13,082 nt of DNA from JBFWML01 sp050251635 (GCA_050251635.1 JBFWML010000056.1:1-13082); one strand, 5' to 3'; positions 1 through 7,624 are shown, counted from the stretch's first letter. The notes: generated by a model not told the origin, from the sequence alone. Translations and numbers: made by a program.

Positions 1-56
1 GCGCTTCAAAAACAGATAGAAGGGCAACAGGTTGAGATAATCGATCCGTCCGAAAA

Positions 57-60
<4 letters not shown>
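1..60 (-). CDS. mqnA: MqnA-like chorismate dehydratase, 5' end only (partial)
   Basis: Only the first 20 codons lie in the window; the gene runs off its left edge. The translation begins MIFGRIDYLNLLPFYLFLKR, which matches the start of Campylobacterota MqnA-family proteins (IDYxNLLPF). The enzyme dehydrates chorismate to 3-enolpyruvylbenzoate, the first step of futalosine-dependent menaquinone synthesis. Its ATG (58-60) overlaps the tgt stop by four bases (ATGA), so it is probably translationally coupled to tgt. The identification rests on a very short stretch, but the motif and phylum context agree. Confidence 0.62.
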
Positions 61-1195
<1,135 letters not shown>

Positions 1196-1196
<1 letters not shown>

Positions 1197-1819
1197 TAGA
1201 GTTTTAGCGCGTCGCCAAGCTGATCGAACAGAACCGGGGGCAGGGCGAAGGCCGCTTCGTGAATATCGACGCTGTAGTAGCTTGCGCCTTCGAGCATATC
1301 GGCCTTTTGAATTTTCAGATCGGCGGTGGGGTGGGGCCGTTTGGAGGCCAGAATAAAACCGCCGATCGATCCGTCGGTGGGAAGAAGCGAGCTAAAACCG
1401 TAGGGCATCACATAACGGCAGGCTTCGTAGGCGCGCAGACTTTCGGCTTCCAGTTTGCCGAAGGCCCGCACCAGTACGCCGTTTGCGCTCATTTTGGATA
1501 GCAGAACGCGCGCCTCTTCGCGGTTGGGTTTTTGGTTGCGCAAGTCAACAACCGCGTCAAAACCGCCCTCAAGCGTCTCGATCAGCGCGCCCACGGAACC
1601 CTCTTTCCAGAGAATCGTTTCGGGCAGATCAAAGTGGGCGGGGCGGGCGGAAAGTATGGTCACAGCCTCGATCGGCTCGTGGCGTTTCATTTCATCGACG
1701 ATCGTGTGGTCGATAAAGTCGCCTAGAATTAAAAGCCGTTTAGGGGTTTCGATCAGGCAAAGCGGCACGTGTAGCGCCATCTGGGAAAAAATCGATTTTG
1801 AGATTTCTTGACTGGTCAT
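1196..1819 (-). CDS. speE: short spermidine-synthase-like protein (divergent aminopropyltransferase fold)
   Basis: 207 aa. The C-terminal part (FILASKRPHP..., then YYSVDIHEAAFALPP) is typical of SpeE proteins of Campylobacterota. The N-terminal half shows a Rossmann start, LLILGDFIDHTIVDEM, instead of the usual GGGDG aminopropyltransferase motif. A classical catalytic DxxDP segment is not obvious; DLRNQKP sits in that region. It is also shorter than the roughly 260-300 aa of usual SpeE and lacks most of the N-terminal beta domain. The H. pylori SpeE family is known to have a divergent active site, so activity is possible but not shown here. The ATG at 1819 has AAGGAA upstream. It is the first gene of the operon speE-like > tgt > mqnA, divergent from purM. 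Confidence 0.72.
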
Positions 1820-1882
1820 TGTGTTAATTCCTTAGTTTTCAGGCCGCTGAACAACGGGCTTTGGTCGGTCGAACTCATGCGG

Positions 1883-1888
1883 ATTTTA
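1883..1888 (-). promoter_or_regulatory. -10 box for the speE-like/tgt/mqnA operon
   Basis: On the minus strand this reads TAAAAT in the context GATAAAATCC, 64 bases before the ATG at 1819. No convincing -35 is seen, which is normal for Campylobacterota promoters. It lies back to back with the purM -10 box at 1901-1906. Confidence 0.5.
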
Positions 1889-1900
1889 TCACGGGTGGGC

Positions 1901-1906
1901 TAAAAT
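1901..1906 (+). promoter_or_regulatory. -10 box for purM
   Basis: TAAAAT in the context GGGCTAAAATCGCC, 47 bases before the purM start. The same GG(C)TA(A/G)AAT context recurs before tRNA-Thr (6280) and before bioC (5454), which supports it as the housekeeping promoter form of this genome. Confidence 0.55.
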
Positions 1907-1952
1907 CGCCGTTTGAAAAAAACCGCAAAAACCCTCATCAAAAGGCTCTTCT

Positions 1953-2951
1953 TTGGCAACAATCGACTACAAAACCGCCGGTGTGGACATCGATGCGGGT
2001 AACGCGTTCGTTGAGGCAATTAAACCCGCCGTTAAATCGACTTTCTCCAAAAACGTCATTGGCGGCATCGGCTCCTTTTCCGGCGCCTTCGCTCTGCCCG
2101 AAGGGTACAAAAAACCCGTCTTGCTGGCGGCCACGGACGGTGTGGGCACCAAACTGCGTCTGGCGATCGAAAGCGGCGTAGTCGATTATGTGGGGATCGA
2201 TCTGGTGGCGATGTGTGTCAACGATCTGATCTGCAACCGGGGCGAACCGCTCTTTTTTCTGGATTATTACGCCACGGGAAAGCTCAAGGTTGAAGAGGCC
2301 AAACGGGTGGTTGAAGGCATTGCCAAGGGGTGTGTTTTGGCGGAATGTTCGCTCATCGGCGGCGAAACGGCGGAGATGCCCGGCATGTACCACGCGGGGG
2401 ATTTTGATCTGGCCGGTTTTGCGGTGGGTGTGGCCGAGCGGGACGAGCTGGAAAACCCGCCGGTTGTAAAAGCGGGTGATGCGCTGATTGCGCTGCCCAG
2501 CTCCGGTGTGCATAGCAACGGTTATTCGCTGGTGCGCAAACTGATTTTCGAGACCCTGAAGATGAAGTTTGACGAACCCTTCGAAAACGGCACGCTGATC
2601 GAAACGCTGATCAAGCCGACCGAAATCTACGTCAAACGGTTTAAGGCCCACAAGCCCAAGGTGAAAGCGCTCGCGCATATTACCGGCGGTGGCATTGTGG
2701 AAAACCTGCCTAGGTCACTGCCCGCGCATCTGCACGCCGTGGTCGATAAAGCGGCGATCCGCGTACCGGAGATTTTTAAACTCATGTCCAAACACGTGGC
2801 CGAACCGGAGATGTTCCGCACCTTCAATATGGGTGTGGGTATGGTGTGGGTGGTTGATAAGGCCGATGCTGAAAGCATTGCCAAAGAGGCGGGCGGTTAT
2901 GTGTTGGGCCATGTGGCCGAAGGCGGCCCGGCCCGGGTGGAGATGAGATAA
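1953..2951 (+). CDS. purM: phosphoribosylformylglycinamidine cyclo-ligase (AIR synthetase)
   Basis: 332 aa, normal length. It converts FGAM to aminoimidazole ribotide with ATP, the fifth step of purine synthesis. Characteristic segments are GIGSFSGAF (38-46), ATDGVGTKLRLA (60-71), GIDLVAMCVNDL (81-92), GETAEMPGMY, and FNMGVGMVWVV near the C-terminus. The start is a TTG at 1953: the translation MATIDYKTAGVDI is the expected PurM N-terminus and AAAAGG lies 7 bases upstream. It is transcribed alone, divergent from the speE-like operon and convergent with pyrE. Confidence 0.96.
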   Translation: MATIDYKTAGVDIDAGNAFVEAIKPAVKSTFSKNVIGGIGSFSGAFALPEGYKKPVLLAATDGVGTKLRLAIESGVVDYVGIDLVAMCVNDLICNRGEPLFFLDYYATGKLKVEEAKRVVEGIAKGCVLAECSLIGGETAEMPGMYHAGDFDLAGFAVGVAERDELENPPVVKAGDALIALPSSGVHSNGYSLVRKLIFETLKMKFDEPFENGTLIETLIKPTEIYVKRFKAHKPKVKALAHITGGGIVENLPRSLPAHLHAVVDKAAIRVPEIFKLMSKHVAEPEMFRTFNMGVGMVWVVDKADAESIAKEAGGYVLGHVAEGGPARVEMR

Positions 2952-2952
2952 A

Positions 2953-2967
2953 CCCCGCTTTGCGGGG
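2953..2967. terminator. hairpin between convergent purM and pyrE
   Basis: CCCCGC-TTT-GCGGGG, a perfect 6-bp GC stem with a 3-nt loop, starts one base after the purM stop and ends five bases before the pyrE stop. There is no T-run on either strand, so intrinsic termination would be weak. Its position between converging genes makes a bidirectional terminator or mRNA 3'-end stabiliser plausible. Confidence 0.45.
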
Positions 2968-2972
2968 CGCTA

Positions 2973-3584
2973 TTAGTTGTTGCCGCGGCTGCCGGGCTTG
3001 ATTGCCGGGCCATGGGTGGCACACAGGGGGCAGCGATCGGGCGAGTAGATCGGGAATTCGAAGTCCGCCAGCGAGAAAAAGGGAACATTCTCCCGCAGTT
3101 TGCAGGTGGCGTCGGGAATCCGCTTGGTGCCTTCGCGGCGACAAAAGCCCCGGTTGGCCAGAGCGGCAAACGCTGTAATGTTGCCACCCCTTTCCTCTAC
3201 GACTTCCGCCGCTTCCATGGCCGAGCCGCCCGTGGTAATGATATCTTCGCAGATAATCACGTTTTCACCGGGCTTGACTTCAAAGCCGCGGCGCAGGGAC
3301 ATATCGCCGCCGACACGCTCGGCAAAGATAAAGCGCGCACCCAGCGCACGCGCCAGTTCATAACCGGCCAGAATACCGCCTAAAGCCGGGGAGCAGACCG
3401 TGTCCACCCGCACACCCGACTCTTTAATGACCTGCGCAAGGGCATCGGCCAGTTTGGCTGCGATTTCGGGCCGTTCGAGCACTTTGGCCGACTGCAGATA
3501 AAAGGCGCTGTGGTTCCCGCTGCTAAGAAGAAAGTGTCCCTTTAAAAGTGCACCGGCCTCTTCGTAAATGGCTTGAATATCCAT
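2973..3584 (-). CDS. pyrE: orotate phosphoribosyltransferase
   Basis: 203 aa. It transfers the phosphoribosyl group of PRPP to orotate to make OMP in pyrimidine synthesis. The PRPP loop VIICEDIITTGGS is at residues 109-121, and the N-terminal substrate segment LLSSGNHSAFYLQSAKV is typical. The C-terminal CPLCATHGPAIKPGSRGN resembles the PyrE form found in Campylobacterota. The ATG at 3584 has GAGGAAAAT just upstream, 7 bases after the frr stop. It is the last gene of the secG > deacetylase > frr > pyrE run; secG-frr-pyrE linkage is common in this phylum. Confidence 0.96.
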   Translation of the reverse strand: MDIQAIYEEAGALLKGHFLLSSGNHSAFYLQSAKVLERPEIAAKLADALAQVIKESGVRVDTVCSPALGGILAGYELARALGARFIFAERVGGDMSLRRGFEVKPGENVIICEDIITTGGSAMEAAEVVEERGGNITAFAALANRGFCRREGTKRIPDATCKLRENVPFFSLADFEFPIYSPDRCPLCATHGPAIKPGSRGNN

Positions 3585-3591
3585 ATTTTCC

Positions 3592-4149
3592 TCACACTTT
3601 CAGAATATCGGTTTCTTTTTCTTGCAAGGCTTTATCGACTTTTGCGATGTAGTCGTCGGTAATCTTTTGGATCTGATCCTGGCCTTTTTTGCTTTCGTCT
3701 TCGGTGATTGCTTTATCTTTTTCGAGCTTTTTCACCTTGTCGTTGGCGTCTCTGCGCTGGTTGCGGACGGCGACTTTGGCTTTTTCGGCCATCACTTTGG
3801 CCTGCTTAGCGGTCTCTTTGCGCTGATCTTGGGTCATGGGCGGAAAGGAGAGGATGACGCCCGCGCCGTTATTGGAGGGATTCACGCCGATATTAGCGGC
3901 CTGAATCGCCTTTTCGATCTCCTTGAGCAGGCTCTTATCCCAAGGCGTAATCATGATGGTGTTTGCATCGGGTGAGCTGATGGAGCCGACGCCAGAAAGT
4001 GCAGTGGCGGTACCGAAATAGTCAACCTTGATGTTGTCGACAATTTTTGCCGAAACACGCCCCGTGCGAAGCGTGGAAAACTCTTTTTTGAGCGCCTCAA
4101 GGCTTCTTTCCATATCGGATTTGGTTTCGTCGAAGATTTGCGGTAGCAT
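3592..4149 (-). CDS. frr: ribosome recycling factor
   Basis: 185 aa, the exact standard length. With EF-G it splits the post-termination ribosome. The N-terminal RRF pattern is present (DMERSLEALKKEF, then LRTGRVSAKIVDNI), together with SSPDANTIMITPWDK, NIGVNPSNNGAGVILSFPP, and a long charged coiled-coil arm at the C-terminus. AAAAGGAG precedes the ATG and lies inside the end of the upstream deacetylase gene, two bases separating stop and start. Co-transcribed with secG, the deacetylase gene and pyrE. Confidence 0.97.
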   Translation of the reverse strand: MLPQIFDETKSDMERSLEALKKEFSTLRTGRVSAKIVDNIKVDYFGTATALSGVGSISSPDANTIMITPWDKSLLKEIEKAIQAANIGVNPSNNGAGVILSFPPMTQDQRKETAKQAKVMAEKAKVAVRNQRRDANDKVKKLEKDKAITEDESKKGQDQIQKITDDYIAKVDKALQEKETDILKV

Positions 4150-4151
4150 TT

Positions 4152-5093
4152 TTACTCCTTTTGCATAATGAGGCGGGTCGTAATGCCGCCTTTTCCGTCT
4201 TTGAGGGCGATGAGCGTGCGGCTGTTTTTGAAGGGCTGATCAACCTTGACCTCAAGATGACCGTCTTGAACATCAACCCAGCGATCGGGATAGCCCGTCA
4301 CCACCAGCAAAACCCGGTCGATCGGGTTTTTAAAGGTAGCCCGGATCGTGCCGATGCGGTTGTTTTGAACAATTTCTCCCTCCCACTCAGCCTCTAGCGC
4401 ATAGCGATCGACTAGACTTTTGATGGGCCATTTTCCGGTCACACCGACGCGATCGAGATTGCCTAAATCGCTTGTGTGTCCTATCATCCCGCCGTTGTAG
4501 TTTAAAAGGGTGCTAAACCCGGCTGCCTCATGGGCTTGACGAACTTCGGCGTTGTATTCGCCAAAGGGGTAGGCAACATATTCGGCCGGGTAGCCCATGT
4601 TTTGCTCAAAATGCGTTTTTGCCTGCTCGATCTCGGCTTTGAGCGCTTGCGACCCAAGCCGTGTCAGGTGGGGGTGGCTGTAGGTGTGCAGCTGAACCGA
4701 GCCGTACTCGGCAACCTCCCGTAGTTGTTCCCAGCTCATAAAGTCGGCAAATGCGTCATGGGTGGCCTCTACATAGGCAAAAACCGTAAAGGGATAACCA
4801 AACTCTTTAAAAACCCCCAGACCCGACTCATAAAAACTCTTATATCCGTCATCAATGGTGAGAGCAACGGTTTTTCGGTCGATCGGACGGCGGTTTTTGA
4901 CAGACTCGATCACCTCTTTCAGGGGGACGACGCGGTAACCGTTATCCTTTAGCCACTTAAAATCCTCGCGCATCCGCTCCGTACTGATACTGGTTGAGGG
5001 AAAGCGGGCGTCGTCAAAGCGGTGATAGACCAGCACCGCCGCATCGGCGGCGAGGTAGCACCAGGTCAGCGCGAACGCTGCCAGCACCCTCAT
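4152..5093 (-). CDS. secreted polysaccharide deacetylase (CE4 / NodB fold)
   Basis: 313 aa from the ATG at 5093. The open frame continues to 5171, but the extra 26 residues are arginine/proline-rich and overlap the end of secG, so the downstream ATG is preferred; it also gives a short signal peptide (MRVLAAFALTWCYLAADA). CE4 motifs are visible: TIDDGY at 79-84 (catalytic and metal aspartates), HTYSH at 136-140 (metal-binding H-[ST]-x-x-H), and YPFGEY at 175-180. The protein is probably periplasmic and removes N- or O-acyl groups from a cell-wall or surface glycan; the substrate cannot be read from the sequence. The roughly 100-residue C-terminal extension contains a strand-rich segment of unknown role. 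It sits between secG and frr, 7 bases after the secG stop. Confidence 0.88.
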   Translation of the reverse strand: MRVLAAFALTWCYLAADAAVLVYHRFDDARFPSTSISTERMREDFKWLKDNGYRVVPLKEVIESVKNRRPIDRKTVALTIDDGYKSFYESGLGVFKEFGYPFTVFAYVEATHDAFADFMSWEQLREVAEYGSVQLHTYSHPHLTRLGSQALKAEIEQAKTHFEQNMGYPAEYVAYPFGEYNAEVRQAHEAAGFSTLLNYNGGMIGHTSDLGNLDRVGVTGKWPIKSLVDRYALEAEWEGEIVQNNRIGTIRATFKNPIDRVLLVVTGYPDRWVDVQDGHLEVKVDQPFKNSRTLIALKDGKGGITTRLIMQKE

Positions 5094-5100
5094 GGGTAAC

Positions 5101-5424
5101 CTAGCGGCTCTGGGGCGCTTCGGGCGCGCTGGGTGTCGGGCTTGCGGGAATTTCGACCGATGCGGGCACAACAGCGGAGTCTACCACGGAGGCGGTCCGC
5201 TCTTGATAGTAAAGATAGGTCAGTGCAACGGTGTTAATGACGAACAGAATGCCCAAGATGGAGGTTGTTTTGGCCAAAAACGCGTTGGGACCCTTGGCTC
5301 CAAAGAGAGATTCATTGCTGCCGCTGTAAGCGCCCAAGCCAATACTGGAACTCTTTTGAAGCAAAATCACGATTGTGATTAAAACTGCCAGAACAAACTG
5401 GAGAATGAGCAAAACACCCGTCAT
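5101..5424 (-). CDS. secG: preprotein translocase subunit SecG
   Basis: 107 aa. It is the small inner-membrane subunit of SecYEG. Two hydrophobic helices (about residues 4-22 and 54-73) flank the conserved cytoplasmic loop with LLQKSSSIGLGAYSG and SLFGAKGPNAFLAK. The proline/alanine-rich tail after residue 80 is low complexity and typical of SecG. The ATG at 5424 is preceded by AGGGAG at 8 bases spacing. First gene of the secG > deacetylase > frr > pyrE operon, with a -10 box at 5473-5478. Confidence 0.93.
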   Translation of the reverse strand: MTGVLLILQFVLAVLITIVILLQKSSSIGLGAYSGSNESLFGAKGPNAFLAKTTSILGILFVINTVALTYLYYQERTASVVDSAVVPASVEIPASPTPSAPEAPQSR

Positions 5425-5453
5425 TTAAAAGGCTCCCTTACGGCTCGGTGGGC

Positions 5454-5459
5454 TAGAAT
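5454..5459 (+). promoter_or_regulatory. -10 box for the bioC-like gene
   Basis: TAGAAT in GGGCTAGAATTATG, the same context as other plus-strand promoters here. No -35. It lies 80 bases before the TTG start and overlaps the region of the oppositely directed secG promoter. Confidence 0.42.
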
Positions 5460-5472
5460 TATGAATTGCGGA

Positions 5473-5478
5473 ATTGTA
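5473..5478 (-). promoter_or_regulatory. -10 box for the secG operon
   Basis: On the minus strand TACAAT in TGCTACAATTCC, about 50 bases before the secG ATG. The two start points predicted from this box and from the plus-strand box at 5454-5459 fall almost on the same bases, so the promoters face each other. Confidence 0.45.
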
Positions 5479-5539
5479 GCAGAAAGAGGTTTATCCAATC
5501 TGCCAAATCCGACGCCTAACGCAGAATGAGTAGTGAAAT

Positions 5540-6262
5540 TTGGATTTAAACCCGCCCATTGAGGCCGCTGCGGTTAAAAACCGTTTTTCGAGACAGGCCA
5601 AGATGTATGCAATGCTAAACACCCCGCAGCGGCAGGTGGCAAAAAACCTGATCGCAGAGATTGCCCATCTGAAACCACGACGTATTTTAGATGTAGGGGC
5701 CGGTTGCGGTGCTGTCTATGAACAGATTCATTGGCCCCTTGAATGTTTCGTGGCCGTTGACTTCGCGTCTATGATGTGCCAGCTACATCCAAAGGGGGAG
5801 GGTGTTTGGGTTGTACAGGCTGACTTTAACAACCCAAACGAGCTTGATTCGCTTGCCCGCTATGGCCCCTACGATCTTGTCATCTCCAGTTCAGCATTGC
5901 AATGGGCGGTTAGTCTAGAGGATTCCCTATCGGCGCTTTCAAGGCTATCCGCCCGCGCCGCGTTAGCCTTGTTTACCGCCGGTACTTTCGACGGGCTGAA
6001 CCGGTATTTGGGTAAAGCTTCGCCCTTGCCGACCGCCACGGAAGCCATGGAGATTATCGGCCGTCATTTTGATGCCGAAATACGGGTGGAGAAGTTTTGT
6101 GTCGGTTTTGAGAGCGTGCGCTCGCTTTTTGATTTTATCCGCCAAAGCGGCGTAGGCGGGGGAAGCCCCGGCCTCTCCGTGGCGCAAGCCAGAAGCTTGC
6201 TGCTGAACTATCCTGGCCTCGATTTGGAGTTCGAGGTTGTCTATGCCCTCGCTAAGGGCTAG
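5540..6262 (+). CDS. bioC: BioC-like SAM-dependent methyltransferase
   Basis: 240 aa class I methyltransferase. The N-terminal VKNRFSRQAKMY...QRQVAKNL matches the BioC opening (FSxxAxxYxxxAxxQ). SAM motif I is ILDVGAGCG (49-57), an acidic residue follows in VAVDF (72-76), and VISSSALQWA (114-123) corresponds to the BioC SNLALQW motif. The end, LEFEVVYALAKG, also fits. BioC methylates malonyl-ACP to start pimelate synthesis for biotin. The start is taken as TTG 5540: an in-frame stop lies just before it, and the next ATG would cut into the conserved N-terminus. The RBS is weak. Another class I methyltransferase role cannot be excluded. Confidence 0.72.
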   Translation: MDLNPPIEAAAVKNRFSRQAKMYAMLNTPQRQVAKNLIAEIAHLKPRRILDVGAGCGAVYEQIHWPLECFVAVDFASMMCQLHPKGEGVWVVQADFNNPNELDSLARYGPYDLVISSSALQWAVSLEDSLSALSRLSARAALALFTAGTFDGLNRYLGKASPLPTATEAMEIIGRHFDAEIRVEKFCVGFESVRSLFDFIRQSGVGGGSPGLSVAQARSLLLNYPGLDLEFEVVYALAKG

Positions 6263-6279
6263 GATTTAACGGTTTTTGG

Positions 6280-6285
6280 TAAAAT
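6280..6285 (+). promoter_or_regulatory. -10 box for tRNA-Thr
   Basis: TAAAAT in GGTTTTTGGTAAAATCACGG, with a T-run just upstream, 22 bases before the first tRNA base. This is the typical Campylobacterota promoter shape. Confidence 0.55.
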
Positions 6286-6307
6286 CACGGTTTTTAAACA
6301 CAAAAAC

Positions 6308-6382
6308 GCCAATGTAGCTCAGCGGTAGAGCACTCGCTTCGTAAGCGAGCGGTCGTGGGTTCGATTCCCGTCATTGGCTCCA
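6308..6382 (+). tRNA. tRNA-Thr (anticodon CGT), CCA encoded
   Basis: A cloverleaf can be drawn by eye. The acceptor GCCAATG pairs with CATTGGC, the D-arm is GCTC...GAGC, and the anticodon stem CTCGC/GCGAG encloses the loop TTCGTAA with CGT at 6340-6342. The T-arm contains GGTTCGATTCC. The discriminator T is at 6379 and CCA at 6380-6382. Anticodon CGU reads the threonine codon ACG. The 3' end from 6359 on is shared with the distal repeat at 12345-12368, so this gene is the integration target of the element. Confidence 0.95.
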
Positions 6383-6383
6383 C
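6359..6383 (+). repeat. attL: direct repeat in the tRNA-Thr 3' end
   Basis: GTTCGATTCCCGTCATTG followed by GCTCCAC. It is repeated at 12345-12368 with a single missing G. It covers the T-loop, the 3' acceptor strand and CCA, the usual crossover region of tRNA-targeting tyrosine integrases. This copy completes a functional tRNA. Confidence 0.9.
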
Positions 6384-6457
6384 TCTTAAAAACCCCATCA
6401 AAACATCTGCTAGAGAGGCTTTGTAAGCCGTTTAAGTTTTCCCTCTTTTTATGGCCC

Positions 6458-6476
6458 TTGTCACCTATTTGTCACC
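6458..6476 (+). repeat. candidate integrase arm-type sites, left end
   Basis: Two TTGTCACC copies, at 6458-6465 and 6469-6476, lie 11 bp apart start to start, 75 bp inside attL. The same octamer occurs three more times plus one degenerate copy at the other end (12160-12202), in the same strand orientation, and I see it nowhere else in the window. The arm-site role is inferred. Confidence 0.6.
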
Positions 6477-6510
6477 AGATTGAAAAAATGGGGTTTTTTC
6501 TACCCATTTT

Positions 6511-6534
6511 CGGCGGCCCCGCCCCGCCGGTTTT
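6511..6534 (+). terminator. GC hairpin followed by TTTT
   Basis: CGGCGG (6511-6516) pairs with CCGCCG (6524-6529) across a 7-nt loop, followed by G and TTTT. This could stop transcription entering the element from the tRNA-Thr promoter. The T-tract is short. Confidence 0.4.
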
Positions 6535-6576
6535 CCCGCCCTGAACGGCCTATGTTCTATTCAGGCCGTGGGTAGC

Positions 6577-6689
6577 TAAAGGTAGGCGGGCGGCCTTAAC
6601 TTAGGTTGGCCCGCTCCACTAACCTACGGATTTTCCGTAGGTTGCAGTTTAAGGATAGGCGGGTGGCCTTGCTTTAGGTTGGCCCTATC
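6577..6689 (+). repeat. pair of imperfect 38-bp direct repeats flanking a hairpin
   Basis: Copy 1 is at 6577-6614 and copy 2 at 6648-6689. Both contain AGGCGGG(C/T)GGCCTT, then TTAGGTTGGCCC. Each can fold on itself: GCGGGC/GCCCGC in copy 1 (6586-6591 with 6609-6614) and GATAGG/CCTATC in copy 2 (6654-6659 with 6684-6689). A shorter related stretch, AGGCGGGCCGCCCTGCTT, sits inside the hairpin cluster at 7784-7801. Function unknown. Confidence 0.65.
6621..6643. repeat. hairpin H0 (TACG/CGTA family, variant loop)
   Basis: AACCTACG (6621-6628) and CGTAGGTT (6636-6643) pair perfectly around the 7 bases GATTTTC, which can add two more pairs. The stem top CTACG/CGTAG matches hairpins H1 and H3-H5 downstream, but the loop differs. 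Confidence 0.6.
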
Positions 6690-6721
6690 GCGCCGGAAGG
6701 TGAAAACGGGAAAGGTTTAAG

Positions 6722-6928
6722 ATGGCTGACCAAGTTGTCTATCGCTTCGAGTGGGATGAGGACGGGCGGATGATCACCAGAAAGATCACGGCCAAACAGT
6801 TTATTGAAGAATTTAACGCTGAACGCGCCAGAGAAAAGGCCATGCAGGAGGTAGCGAATAAGCCGGAGCCTTTGACAATCAACGTCGGCAATGCGCGGAC
6901 GGTACGGAACAGGAAGGCTAAAGGGTAA
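6722..6928 (+). CDS. small charged protein of unknown function
   Basis: 68 aa, mostly helical and highly charged: an acidic start (FEWDEDGRM), then KQFIEEFNAERAREKAMQE, then a basic end (RTVRNRKAKG). No membrane segment and no family that I recognise. The ATG follows AAAGG at 6 bases spacing. It starts right after the repeat-rich left end and its stop is 9 bases before hairpin H1. It is the first plus-strand gene of the element. Confidence 0.6.
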   Translation: MADQVVYRFEWDEDGRMITRKITAKQFIEEFNAERAREKAMQEVANKPEPLTINVGNARTVRNRKAKG

Positions 6929-6937
6929 AAAGAAGAG

Positions 6938-6962
6938 TTGGCTACGAAAAACCCGTAGCCAA
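6938..6962. repeat. hairpin H1, possible bidirectional terminator
   Basis: TTGGCTACG (6938-6946) pairs perfectly with CGTAGCCAA (6954-6962) around the loop AAAAACC. It lies between the converging 68-aa (+) and 39-aa (-) genes. There is no T-tract on the plus strand. First strict member of the five-copy hairpin family with H2-H5 (7734-7857). Confidence 0.75.
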
Positions 6963-6972
6963 TACCCCCACT

Positions 6973-7092
6973 TTAATGGGCGCGGGGTTTGTGGCGGCGG
7001 TTTTGGTGCTTCTGGGTGAAGTGGTGAACGGCCAACACGCCAGCTGCAAACACCAGCATTACAACGGCAACCGTGATAATCGCTTCATTCAT
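6973..7092 (-). CDS. 39-aa single-pass membrane protein
   Basis: The ATG at 7092 gives MNEAIITVAVVMLVFAAGVL, then AVHHFTQKHQNRRHKPRAH. One hydrophobic helix (about residues 4-22) is followed by a basic, histidine-rich tail, so the C-terminus should be cytoplasmic. AAAGGAG lies 6 bases upstream, and the start overlaps the end of the upstream 61-aa gene by 8 bases, indicating translational coupling. Not recognised. The size and topology recall minor coat proteins of filamentous phages or small toxins, but there is no sequence match I can claim. Confidence 0.6.
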   Translation of the reverse strand: MNEAIITVAVVMLVFAAGVLAVHHFTQKHQNRRHKPRAH

Positions 7093-7270
7093 CTTTGGCT
7101 CCTTTGTTGATCAGATAAAGCCCGACTGCCGCCAGCGTGACAACGGCAATCAGAGCAATGACGGAAAAGGGCGCATCCTGAACCAGCGGCGCGATAATCA
7201 TCAGCGCGATCAGGATTTTGGAAACATCAAACAGGTATTTGCCTGCCTCTTTAAGGGTTTCCTTTTTCAT
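7085..7270 (-). CDS. 61-aa two-helix membrane protein
   Basis: MKKETLKEAGKYLFDVSKIL opens the protein. Two hydrophobic segments (about residues 13-30 and 36-54) are separated by a short QDAP turn, and the end KGAKDE is charged: a hairpin topology. AAGGAG lies 9 bases before the ATG, and a TACAAT -10 box is at 7292-7297. It is coupled to the 39-aa gene. No family assigned with confidence; holin-like or accessory membrane roles are possible from topology alone. Confidence 0.68.
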   Translation of the reverse strand: MKKETLKEAGKYLFDVSKILIALMIIAPLVQDAPFSVIALIAVVTLAAVGLYLINKGAKDE

Positions 7271-7291
7271 CGGGTCAAACTCCTTGAGCGG

Positions 7292-7297
7292 ATTGTA
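7292..7297 (-). promoter_or_regulatory. -10 box for the 61-aa/39-aa membrane protein pair
   Basis: TACAAT on the minus strand in GTGTTACAATCC, 22 bases before the ATG at 7270. The flanking bases contain AACAC/GTGTT inverted halves that might bind a regulator. No clear -35. Confidence 0.45.
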
Positions 7298-7330
7298 ACA
7301 CGTTGTGATAGTCTTGTGTTGGTTTTTTAG

Positions 7331-7624
7331 GGGTTTGGGGCGGGCCGTTTGCGCTCGTTTTGTCCGTCGAATCGGCGATCGAATCGGTCTTGACGCGGCC
7401 TTTTGTAATCAGGCTTCGTTTGGGTATTGCGGCACTCTCGTTGGCACTATAAACAGGGGTGTGAATAACTCCCTTTCGGCAACCGGCGGCGCGGGGGGCG
7501 AAACGCGGAAAAATTAGTTTAGCCCCCGGCGGCGATGTAACTTCGAGTGGGCGGGGGGATTCTCCGACCCACTCCAGGGTAATGCCCTTCGGAAGAACCT
7601 AGACCCCATCAATAGGAGGTTGAC
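7331..7624 (+). other. non-coding stretch with structured leader for the 34-aa gene
   Basis: No credible gene. A direct repeat CGAATCGG occurs twice at about 7369-7387. A likely -10 box (TATAAA, 7448-7453) would start a leader of about 165 nt containing: GGGGGC-AAAC / GTTT-GCCCCC (about 7494-7527, one mismatch), GAGTGGG/CCCACTC (7545-7551 with 7568-7574) with an inner GGGG/CTCC pairing, GGG-TAATG-CCC, and CTT-CGG-AAG (7587-7595). AGGAGGT at 7614-7620 then serves the 34-aa ORF. It may be a regulatory RNA or a single-strand origin; no known riboswitch recognised. Confidence 0.5.
7448..7453 (+). promoter_or_regulatory. -10 box upstream of the structured leader
   Basis: TATAAA in GGCACTATAAACAGG. 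Only a poor -35 (TTGCGG at 15 bp). Transcription would start near 7460 and run through the structured leader into the 34-aa ORF. Confidence 0.4.

Larger units (their letters stand above)
6384..6721. other. non-coding, hairpin-rich left end of the element
   Basis: No credible gene is seen in this stretch. It holds two TTGTCACC repeats (6458-6476), an A/T-rich inverted repeat (AAAATGGG at 6485-6492 with CCCATTTT at 6503-6510), a GC hairpin followed by TTTT (6511-6534), an inverted repeat ACGGCCT/AGGCCGT (6545-6551 with 6563-6569), two copies of a roughly 38-bp repeat (6577-6689) and a CCTACG/CGTAGG hairpin between them (6621-6643). This density of foldable sequence would suit a replication or transfer origin, or a regulatory RNA. 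Confidence 0.6.

Noticed and set aside
1938..2678. Long open frame (246 aa) on the minus strand opposite purM
   Set aside because: It lies wholly antisense to a clearly identified purM, has no RBS or family features, and its openness follows from the codon bias of purM.
5094..5171. 26-residue N-terminal extension of the deacetylase
   Set aside because: It overlaps the secG C-terminal coding region and would hide the signal peptide that starts at the ATG at 5093.
7461..7517. 18-codon leader ORF starting with GTG ahead of the 34-aa gene
   Set aside because: The only purine-rich stretch (AGGGG) is too close to the GTG, and the predicted peptide has no run of regulatory codons.
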